DNA from: Thioglobus_B sp964558405 | GTDB taxonomy: Bacteria > Pseudomonadota > Gammaproteobacteria > PS1 > Pseudothioglobaceae | Assembly (NCBI GenBank): GCA_964558405.1 | Contig: CAZLDG010000005.1 | Span: 1 to 54,999, forward strand | Direction: 5' to 3' | Length of the DNA stretch: 54,999 nucleotides | Shown: piece by piece, positions 9,339-16,002 of the stretch | Numbering within the stretch: position 1 is the stretch's first letter | How the letters are laid out: every line of letters begins with the position of its first letter | Made by a program: the position numbers and the translations under genes | Notes under the pieces: generated by a model | The model's input: only the letters and a program-made list of their open reading frames with translations | Told to the model about the DNA's origin: nothing | The model's database searches: none

Positions 9339-9339
9339 T

Positions 9340-10113
9340 ATGAGAATTGTTGACTCACATTGTCATTTGGATCGTGTTGATTTGGCCAGTTTTGGCGGCT
9401 CAATGCAGAGTATGCTCGCCCAGGCCAAAGAACTTTCCGTGGATCGGTTTTTATGCGTTTGTATTGATTTAGAAAATTTTGGCGCGGTATTATCACTGGC
9501 CGAGCAGCATCCGCAGATCTATGCTTCAGTGGGTGTACATCCTACCGAGACCCAGGGCAAAGAGCCTAGTATTGAAGAGCTGGTAGACTTGGCAAAACAC
9601 CCCAAAGTGATTGCCATTGGCGAGACCGGTTTGGATTATTTTCATATTGATAAAGACACGGCCGACTGGCAAAGAGAGCGTTTTCGACGTCATATTGAGG
9701 CGGCGAAACAAGCAGGCAAGCCACTGATTATTCACACCCGTGAAGCCAAAGAAGACACACTGCGCATTTTGCAAGAAGAACAGGCAGAACCCGGGGTGAT
9801 GCACTGTTTTGTTGAGGATTGGCAGACGGCCAAGAAAGCCTTGGATTTGGGTTTTTATATTTCATTCTCTGGCGTACTAACCTTTAAAAGCGCTTCTGAG
9901 CTTAGAGAAGTGGCCAAGCAGGTACCATTGGATCGACTATTGGTGGAAACCGATGCGCCGTATTTAACCCCAGTGCCTTATCGGGGTAAGACCAACTCAC
10001 CGGCCTATACTTATTATGTAGCCCAGCAATTGGCGCAAGTACGTGGCGAGTCGATTGAGTCGATTGCTCAAGCCACTACCGATAATTTCACTCGCCTATT
10101 TGGTGTTGATTAA
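9340..10113 (+). CDS. TatD-family metal-dependent hydrolase (YcfH-like)
   Basis: Metal-dependent deoxyribonuclease-type hydrolase of the TIM-barrel amidohydrolase fold. 257 residues. Seen: metal ligands His7 and His9 in VDSHCHLD, GETGLDYF (bridging Glu), IIHTREA, MHCF and ETDAPYLTP. Closest to the YcfH branch. The stop overlaps the start of rluC by one base (TAATG). Confidence 0.93.
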   Translation: MRIVDSHCHLDRVDLASFGGSMQSMLAQAKELSVDRFLCVCIDLENFGAVLSLAEQHPQIYASVGVHPTETQGKEPSIEELVDLAKHPKVIAIGETGLDYFHIDKDTADWQRERFRRHIEAAKQAGKPLIIHTREAKEDTLRILQEEQAEPGVMHCFVEDWQTAKKALDLGFYISFSGVLTFKSASELREVAKQVPLDRLLVETDAPYLTPVPYRGKTNSPAYTYYVAQQLAQVRGESIESIAQATTDNFTRLFGVD

Positions 10114-11024
10114 TGGCGGTTAAGTTTCAAACCATTGACGAGGCCGCACAGGGTCAGCGTCTGGATAATTATCTACTTAAGCATCTTAAAGGCGTGCCCA
10201 AATCGCACATCTATCGCGTGGTACGCAAGGGTGAGGTGCGTGTTAACAAAGGCAGAAAAAAAGCAGACTATAAACTTAAGTTGGGTGACGTGGTACGCAT
10301 TCCGCCGATTCGGGTGGCTGAACAAGTGCCAACCAAGGTTTCTCACTCGCTAAATGAGTTATTACAACAATCCATTCTATTTGAAGACAAAGGCCTGTTG
10401 GTGATTAACAAGCCCAGTGGCTTGGCGGTACATGGCGGCAGTGGTATTAACACCGGTGCGATTGAGGCGCTGAGGGAGATTTACAATCAGCCCTTAGAGT
10501 TGGTGCATCGTTTGGATCGTGCCACCTCGGGTGTGTTGTTGATTGCTAAAAAACGATCGGTACTTAGAGATCTGCACGAACAACTCAGCGCACACCAGAT
10601 GGAAAAGCGCTATACGGCGCTAGTGAAAAATACCTGGCATAAGAAACGCCACACCATTGATGCGCCTTTGTATCAAAACTCACGTGCTGTGGTGGTTGAT
10701 AATAAAGGCAAGCCTTCGGTGAGTCATTTCCAGCCTTTAAAAAATTTTGAACAAGACGGCTTTAGCGCTTCTCTGGTGGAAGTATTGATTGAGACTGGAC
10801 GTATGCACCAGATTCGAGCACATGCCAAATACGCAGGACACGAGTTGGCCGGCGATGATAAATATGGTGATCCGCAGTTTAATCAACAGGTCCAAGATAG
10901 GGGACTTAATCGTTTATTTTTGCATGCACATCAGTTGATTTTTACCAATCCTAGCACGGGTGAGTTGCAAAAGGTTCAGGCACCACTCTCTAGCGAATTA
11001 CAACAATTCTTGGAGCGCTTATGA
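10113..11024 (+). CDS. rluC: 23S rRNA pseudouridine synthase, RluC type
   Basis: Converts three uridines of 23S rRNA to pseudouridine. 303 residues. An S4 RNA-binding domain (about 16-75, RLDNYLLKHLKGVPKSHIYR) precedes the catalytic domain with VHRLDRATSGVLLIAK, where Asp135 is the nucleophile, then EKRYTALV and GRMHQIRAHA. Overlaps ubiA by four bases. RluD is a near relative, but the order of motifs and length favour RluC. Confidence 0.9.
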   Translation: MAVKFQTIDEAAQGQRLDNYLLKHLKGVPKSHIYRVVRKGEVRVNKGRKKADYKLKLGDVVRIPPIRVAEQVPTKVSHSLNELLQQSILFEDKGLLVINKPSGLAVHGGSGINTGAIEALREIYNQPLELVHRLDRATSGVLLIAKKRSVLRDLHEQLSAHQMEKRYTALVKNTWHKKRHTIDAPLYQNSRAVVVDNKGKPSVSHFQPLKNFEQDGFSASLVEVLIETGRMHQIRAHAKYAGHELAGDDKYGDPQFNQQVQDRGLNRLFLHAHQLIFTNPSTGELQKVQAPLSSELQQFLERL

Positions 11025-11863
11025 ATGTTTATTTTCGTCTAATGCGCTTGGATCGACCTATTGGTATTTACCTACTATTGTGGCCGACGCTTTGGGCCTT
11101 ATTTTTGGCAGCAGAGGGCTTTCCACGCCTAGAGCTATTACTGATTTTCATTCTGGGCGTGAGTCTGATGCGTTCGGCAGGTTGTGTGATTAATGACTAT
11201 GCTGATCGAGAGATTGACAAACATGTGAAGCGTACCGAGCTGCGTCCCATTACCGCAGGTGAAATTTCACCGAATCAAGCGCTTAAATTATTTGCCCTAT
11301 TGATTGTATTGGCGTTTTTATTGGTACTACTAACCAATACCTTGACCGTGCAATTGTCGTTTGTAGCAGTGGCATTGGCCACACTTTATCCTTTTACCAA
11401 GCGTTGGACTCATCTGCCGCAGTTTGTTTTGGGTTTGGCTTTTGCCATGAGTGTACCGATGGCCTTTAGTGCCACCAATAGTAGTATCGACCCTGCTGCC
11501 TGGTGGGTGTTTGCTGCCACTGTGGTGTGGACGGTAATCTACGACACCATGTATGCCATGGCCGATCGCGAAGAAGATGTAAAGATTGGGGTGAAGTCAA
11601 CCGCTGTGTTATTTGCGCGCTATGATCGCTTAATTATTGGAATATTGCAGCTTATATTGGTGTTTTTGCTAATAAATATTGGTGAATTGTTCAATTTAAC
11701 TCTAATTTATGACATTTCTGTGGCTTTATCGGCAGTTTTAATGATTTATCATCAATTTTTGATTAAAAATCGTGAAAAAAACGCTTGTTTTTCTGCTTTT
11801 TTGCACAATCATTATCTCGGCATGTTGATTTTTGCTGGTATTGCACTTTCCGTTAGTCTATAA
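11021..11863 (+). CDS. ubiA: 4-hydroxybenzoate polyprenyltransferase
   Basis: Integral membrane enzyme that prenylates 4-hydroxybenzoate in ubiquinone synthesis. 280 residues with about eight or nine hydrophobic segments. Seen: RLDRPIGIYLLLWPTLWAL, the first Asp-rich motif NDYADREID (58-66), RPITAGEIS and the second motif YDTMYAMADREED. ubiC is not next to it. Overlaps rluC by ATGA and is the last gene of the run that began at mnmG. Implies ubiquinone as a respiratory quinone. Confidence 0.96.
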   Translation: MNVYFRLMRLDRPIGIYLLLWPTLWALFLAAEGFPRLELLLIFILGVSLMRSAGCVINDYADREIDKHVKRTELRPITAGEISPNQALKLFALLIVLAFLLVLLTNTLTVQLSFVAVALATLYPFTKRWTHLPQFVLGLAFAMSVPMAFSATNSSIDPAAWWVFAATVVWTVIYDTMYAMADREEDVKIGVKSTAVLFARYDRLIIGILQLILVFLLINIGELFNLTLIYDISVALSAVLMIYHQFLIKNREKNACFSAFLHNHYLGMLIFAGIALSVSL

Positions 11864-11926
11864 GGGTTTCGCTCGTTTCTCTTTTTTATAGTAGACGTAT
11901 ATTTTTGATTTTCCTATAAAAATATC

Positions 11927-11954
11927 TTGACAAAGCTATTTTATGGTGTAAAAA
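11927..11954 (+). promoter_or_regulatory. Sigma-70 type promoter for the 76-residue membrane protein
   Basis: A perfect -35 TTGACA (11927-11932), a 16-base spacer and TAAAAA (11949-11954). Few other promoters in this window have a consensus -35. Transcription would start near 11961, leaving a leader of about 50 bases. Confidence 0.6.
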
Positions 11955-12010
11955 GACCTATAACCAGTAGCAATATTGGGGAATCGTGCAACTAACAAAG
12001 GGGGGGAGAT

Positions 12011-12241
12011 ATGTTTGATACGATTATTGGAACCATCAAAAAACTCACAGAAGCGGGAATTGCTTTGATTGCTTTGGCTATTGTGGTACAGGTGATTTTT
12101 GGCACTGGGGCTTCGGGTGTACCGTTTATTGGTGGAGACATCATTGGCACTATTACTGGTATTGTCGCCAACCTTGGCTCACATGGCCTGGTTGGTTTGG
12201 CAGCAGTAGCAGTGATTTACGCTTTGTTTGTGCGTAATTAA
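12011..12241 (+). CDS. Small two-span membrane protein, unknown
   Basis: 76 residues, not recognised. Two hydrophobic segments, about 15-30 and 58-74, flank a Gly-rich middle (GTGASGVPFIGGDIIG). A run of seven G (12000-12006) followed by AGAT gives a strong ribosome-binding site. The gene is solitary, with its own promoter (11927-11954) and terminator (12257-12284), and reads as a highly expressed monocistronic unit. The shape resembles small VirB2/TrbC-like pilins or pore-type peptides, but no secretion genes are near and there is no cleavable signal. Confidence 0.8.
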   Translation: MFDTIIGTIKKLTEAGIALIALAIVVQVIFGTGASGVPFIGGDIIGTITGIVANLGSHGLVGLAAVAVIYALFVRN

Positions 12242-12256
12242 AGTCATGCTAACAAA

Positions 12257-12284
12257 AAAACCCGCCGTATAGGCGGGTTTTTTA
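12257..12284. terminator. Bidirectional terminator between small gene and dapD
   Basis: AAAACCCGCC (12257-12266), GTATA loop, GGCGGGTTTT (12272-12281), T run. A- and T-flanked stem serves the plus-strand small gene and the convergent dapD. Confidence 0.92.
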
Positions 12285-12300
12285 TGATCAAAAGCCAGGT

Positions 12301-13116
12301 TTAGATGCCACGTAGCAATTCGTTAATACCTACCTTAGAAAGCGTTTTGCTGTCTACTTGCTTTACAATCACCGCGCAATACAGTGAGTATGAACCATCT
12401 TTTGATGGCAGGTTGCCTGAAACCACTACCGAGCCTGCTGGGATGCGACCATAGCTAACTTCGCCGGTTTCACGATTAAAGATACGGGTTGATTGACCAA
12501 TGTATACACCCATTGAAATCACTGAGCCTTCCTCAACGATCACACCTTCAACTACTTCAGAGCGTGCACCAATGAAACAATTGTCTTCAATAATGGTTGG
12601 TGAAGCCTGTAGTGGTTCTAGTACGCCACCGATGCCCACGCCACCTGATAGGTGTACGTTTTTACCAATTTGTGCACAAGAGCCAACTGTGGCCCAAGTG
12701 TCTACCATGGTGCCAGAATCTACATAAGCACCGATGTTCACGTATGAGGGCATCAGTACTGTATCTGGTGCAACATATGAACCGCGACGCGCAGTTGCTG
12801 GTGGTACCACACGAACACCGCTGGCTTTAAATTCTTCAGGCGTCATATCTGCAAACTTAGAAGGCACCTTGTCGTAATATTGGGTAAAGCCGCCTGACAT
12901 AGGCACATTGTCCTCTAAACGGAACGAGAGTAGTACAGCTTTTTTTAGCCATTCGTTGACTACCCAGTCACCCACGCCACGTTGCTCGGCAACACGCGCC
13001 TGGCCGGAGTCGATTAGATGAATGGCTTCTGCCACAGCTTGTTTTACTTCAGCACTGGCTGTTTGCGGGGTAAGATTAGCTCTATCTTCAAAGGCTTGTT
13101 CAATAATGTCTTGCAT
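12301..13116 (-). CDS. dapD: Tetrahydrodipicolinate N-succinyltransferase
   Basis: Succinylates tetrahydrodipicolinate in the lysine/meso-diaminopimelate pathway. 271 residues, matching E. coli DapD (274). Seen: N-terminal helical domain with WVVNEWLKKAVLLSF, then left-handed beta-helix hexapeptide repeats (VGSCAQIGKNVHLSGGVGIG, CFIGARSEVVEGVIV) and PAGSVVVSGNLPS. Divergent from ccoG; lysA is encoded elsewhere in the window (47803-49047). Confidence 0.97.
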   Translation of the reverse strand: MQDIIEQAFEDRANLTPQTASAEVKQAVAEAIHLIDSGQARVAEQRGVGDWVVNEWLKKAVLLSFRLEDNVPMSGGFTQYYDKVPSKFADMTPEEFKASGVRVVPPATARRGSYVAPDTVLMPSYVNIGAYVDSGTMVDTWATVGSCAQIGKNVHLSGGVGIGGVLEPLQASPTIIEDNCFIGARSEVVEGVIVEEGSVISMGVYIGQSTRIFNRETGEVSYGRIPAGSVVVSGNLPSKDGSYSLYCAVIVKQVDSKTLSKVGINELLRGI

Positions 13117-13215
13117 GTTTGGACTCTGTCTGTGTAAAAAAACGCCTATTATATCAGAGCCCTATTTATGCGCTAAGCGCATGTGTTTTATATGTTGAAC
13201 TGCTGCGGGGTTATT

Positions 13216-13257
13216 TTGATTTCAATCAAGAAAAAAATCTGGGTTTGATGGTATGAT
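13216..13257 (+). promoter_or_regulatory. FNR/Anr-type box and -10 for ccoG-fixH
   Basis: A perfect FNR box, TTGAT-TTCA-ATCAA (13216-13229), centred at 13222.5, followed by TATGAT (13252-13257). With transcription starting at 13264 the box centre lies at -41.5, the classic class II activator position. Implies low-oxygen induction of the oxidase assembly genes. Confidence 0.85.
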
Positions 13258-13290
13258 GAGCGCACAATTCAAAGGTGGTCAATCAGCGTT

Positions 13291-14688
13291 ATGACAGATA
13301 AAAAAATCCAAGTAGAAAACCTTTACGAAGAAGGCGAACAGTGGGTACAAAACCTCGGTGAAAAAACCGTACATGCCAAGCGCATGAAAGGTAAGTTCCG
13401 TAACTTAAAATGGTTGGCAATGTTGGCCTGGTCGGCGTTTTTCTTTGTGCCATATTTGAACTGGAATGGCAAGCAAGCGGTGCTATTTGATGTTGAAAAT
13501 CGTCAATATCATCTATTTGACATCACCATCTTCCCACAAGACATTTGGATGTTGACCATGGTGTTGTTGTTCTTGGCTATCCTATTGGCAGCCATGACTG
13601 CGGTAGCAGGCCGCGTGTTTTGCGGTTATTTTTGTTTTCAAACCATCTGGACCGATATCTTTACCTTTATTGAAGACAAGATTGAAGGTGCGCCGGCCAA
13701 GCGTCGTAAACTTGAGAGTGCCCCGTGGAGCTTCTCTAAATTTAGAATCAAACTCACCAAGCACATTCTTTGGCTAGCAGTATCATTTATCTCTGGCGTG
13801 ACTTGGATGCTGTATTTTGGCGTGGAGTGGGCAGATTATTTTAGTGGTAACCTGACGCCAACCACGATAGCCATTACCTTGTCCATTGGTATTGGTGCTT
13901 ATATTTTTGCTGGATTTATGCGCGAACAAACCTGTTTGTGGATTTGTCCTTATGCACGTATTCAAGGCGCAATGACCGATAAACAGACCATTATGCCAAC
14001 CTATGATTTTTATCGTGGTGAACCACGTGGAAAGCTTAAGAAAGGCAAGCAGATAGAGGGCAATGGTGATTGTATCGATTGTAACCAATGTGTGGCGGTT
14101 TGTCCGACCGGGGTGGATATTCGTCAAGGCCAGGAATACGGCTGTATTACTTGTGGCCTGTGTATTGATGCCTGTGATGTGGTGATGCAAAAAATTGACA
14201 AACCTAAAGGCTTGATTCGCTACACCTCACTAGATGAGATGAAGTTTAACAAGCCGCTGACGGCTTTATATAAGCGCCCAAGGGTGATTATTTATTCGAG
14301 TATTTTGCTGGCTGCCTTTTTGGTTTTGGTCAACGGCCTGATGAACATTGCGCCAATGGATCTGAAGGTGTTGCACGAGCGTCAACCGCTGTTTGTACAA
14401 TTATCAGACGGCTCTATTCGTAATAAGTATGAGATCAAAGTACTGAACAAGAGTAAAGAACCAATGCCAATTTCAATTCGTGTTGAGAGCGATATTAAGA
14501 ATTTGCAGATGAGTGAAGGCTTGGATCAGGTCATGACGCCAGTGGGCAATGTGAAGTCAATTTTTGTTTATCTCACGGCTTATGAAAGTGATGTAGGTGA
14601 TGACAACGAGGTGACTTTTGTGATTCAGGGTAGTCAGAGTGTATTAGAATATGACTCTTCTTTCTTTACGCCGAAAAGCATGAGATAA
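13291..14688 (+). CDS. ccoG: Cytochrome c oxidase accessory protein CcoG (FixG/RdxA)
   Basis: Membrane iron-sulfur protein needed for copper delivery to cbb3-type oxidase. 465 residues. Membrane segments near 41-56, 85-107, 158-176, 192-209 and 328-347. Cys111 and Cys115 (GRVFCGYFC) and Cys215 and Cys219 (CLWIC) match the family's membrane Cys pairs. Two ferredoxin-type clusters: Cys261/264/267/271 and Cys285/288/291/295. A periplasmic Ig-like domain forms the C-terminus. AAAGGTGG at 13271-13278 may be the ribosome-binding site. ccoNOQP, ccoI and ccoS are not in the window, so the oxidase genes lie elsewhere. Confidence 0.96.
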   Translation: MTDKKIQVENLYEEGEQWVQNLGEKTVHAKRMKGKFRNLKWLAMLAWSAFFFVPYLNWNGKQAVLFDVENRQYHLFDITIFPQDIWMLTMVLLFLAILLAAMTAVAGRVFCGYFCFQTIWTDIFTFIEDKIEGAPAKRRKLESAPWSFSKFRIKLTKHILWLAVSFISGVTWMLYFGVEWADYFSGNLTPTTIAITLSIGIGAYIFAGFMREQTCLWICPYARIQGAMTDKQTIMPTYDFYRGEPRGKLKKGKQIEGNGDCIDCNQCVAVCPTGVDIRQGQEYGCITCGLCIDACDVVMQKIDKPKGLIRYTSLDEMKFNKPLTALYKRPRVIIYSSILLAAFLVLVNGLMNIAPMDLKVLHERQPLFVQLSDGSIRNKYEIKVLNKSKEPMPISIRVESDIKNLQMSEGLDQVMTPVGNVKSIFVYLTAYESDVGDDNEVTFVIQGSQSVLEYDSSFFTPKSMR

Positions 14689-14691
14689 ACC

Positions 14692-15168
14692 ATGAGTATG
14701 CACAAGTCGCCGACAATGATCATCGGCATCACCCTGTTTTTAATTTTAGTCGCCGGTACCATTTATCGTATTAATACCGCACTAGAGACCCATCCAGGGC
14801 TAGTGGTTGAAGATGCTTATGCCAGCGGCGAGTCTTATGGTGACACCCTAGAAGCCAAAAAACAATTGGCTGCTCAGGGCTACAAATTGGGTCTGATATT
14901 GCCCAAGGTGGTAACCCACCAAGTTGAACAGACTTATCGCGTGCGCAGCACTCAGCACGGCAAAGGCGTTGACGGTGCGCAGGCAATCGCTTACTTTTAT
15001 CGACCGCTAGAACAGGTGCATGATTTTTCTCAGCCTATGCAGGCTCAAGGCAATGGTAAGTACGAAACGTCAGTAAACTTGCCGCTCAAAGGGCGTTGGG
15101 ACGTGGTGGTTGAAGTGACTAAGGGCGACTACTTGCAAAGAGCATCGGCCAAAATGTTTGCGCAATAA
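14692..15168 (+). CDS. ccoH: FixH/CcoH-like protein
   Basis: 158 residues, starting three bases after ccoG. One N-terminal membrane segment (about 9-25) and a periplasmic domain with the family signature GLVVEDAYASG (35-45) and a C-terminal beta region ending KGRWDVVVEVTKGD. FixH/CcoH helps assembly of cbb3 oxidase and usually follows ccoG. Expected to be cotranscribed from the FNR-type promoter. The following gene is convergent and overlaps nothing; no terminator is visible in the nine bases between. Confidence 0.88.
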   Translation: MSMHKSPTMIIGITLFLILVAGTIYRINTALETHPGLVVEDAYASGESYGDTLEAKKQLAAQGYKLGLILPKVVTHQVEQTYRVRSTQHGKGVDGAQAIAYFYRPLEQVHDFSQPMQAQGNGKYETSVNLPLKGRWDVVVEVTKGDYLQRASAKMFAQ

Positions 15169-15177
15169 TTCGAGAAT

Positions 15178-15903
15178 TTAATCCTGATGGCAGTGGTTAT
15201 GATGATGTTCGTAACTGGCCATGAGGTCTTCCACTTGATCGGCAAATAGATCATTAAACTGCGAATCTTTTAAAATAGCCTCAGGCTGACCCATGCAACA
15301 AATGTGATGGTACAAGCACAGCACTTGGGTGGATTCTTTCATCACTCGATGCAGATCGTGCGAAACCATTAGTACCGCACAACCACGCTGTTGATGAATG
15401 TCTTGAATCAGTTTATACAAATGCATCTGCCCATTCACATCCAGGTTTTGCGCGGGCTCATCCAAAATCAGAACATCCGGCTCACCGAGCAAGGCGCGCA
15501 CCAGTAGTACGCGCTGCATTTCACCCCCAGAGAGATGCTGTAGTGATGAGGATAGTAAGGCCTCAACACCGCCCAGGGTGGCGGTTTCCATCAAGAATTT
15601 ATCCTCAACCTGTTGATTGAGTTGTAGAAATGCTTTGACCGAGATCGGCATAAACTCATTTGGCGCAAAGGCTTGGGGCATATAGCCAATTTTCAAATCT
15701 TGTGTTCGAGTCAGTGTACCACTATCGGGTTTAATGAGACCGATGAGGATTTTAATCAGTGAGCTTTTTCCAGCGCCATTTGGACCAATCAAAGTAATAA
15801 AATCACCTTGTTTAAGTTCAAAACTCACTTGATCAAGCACGGATTTTTGTTGATGCTTGAGACTGAGATTTTTTGCCTCAATAAGAACTTTAGACATGAA
15901 CAA
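15178..15903 (-). CDS. znuC: ABC transporter ATPase, ZnuC-like, orphan
   Basis: ATP-binding subunit of a metal-type (zinc/manganese) ABC importer. 241 residues from the first ATG (15903); an ATG at 15897 giving MSKVLIEAKNLSL is equally likely, and neither has a clear ribosome-binding site. Walker A GPNGAGKSS, Q-loop YMPQAF, signature LSGGEMQRV, Walker B VLILDEP, switch SHDLH. The last 11 residues (YEHHHNHCHQD) are His-rich, a probable metal-binding tail. znuA and znuB are not adjacent. Convergent with fixH. Confidence 0.83.
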   Translation of the reverse strand: MFMSKVLIEAKNLSLKHQQKSVLDQVSFELKQGDFITLIGPNGAGKSSLIKILIGLIKPDSGTLTRTQDLKIGYMPQAFAPNEFMPISVKAFLQLNQQVEDKFLMETATLGGVEALLSSSLQHLSGGEMQRVLLVRALLGEPDVLILDEPAQNLDVNGQMHLYKLIQDIHQQRGCAVLMVSHDLHRVMKESTQVLCLYHHICCMGQPEAILKDSQFNDLFADQVEDLMASYEHHHNHCHQD

Positions 15904-15988
15904 TGCTGTAAGAGTAATCCGTCTATTTTATCCTACTTCATCCGAGCGTGCTTCCTGCTCAAAGCATGTCTTGATGATGAAAAATCGG

Positions 15989-15994
15989 TAAAAT
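15989..15994 (+). promoter_or_regulatory. Possible -10 of polA giving a near-leaderless mRNA
   Basis: TAAAAT ends nine bases before the polA ATG at 16003 and no Shine-Dalgarno sequence is present. No convincing -35. Tentative. Confidence 0.3.
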
Positions 15995-16002
15995 AAATCC
16001 CC

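Noticed and set aside
12011..12241. VirB2/TrbC pilin identity for the 76-residue protein
   Set aside because: Similar only in size and hydrophobic pattern; no cleavable signal peptide and no type IV secretion genes in the window.
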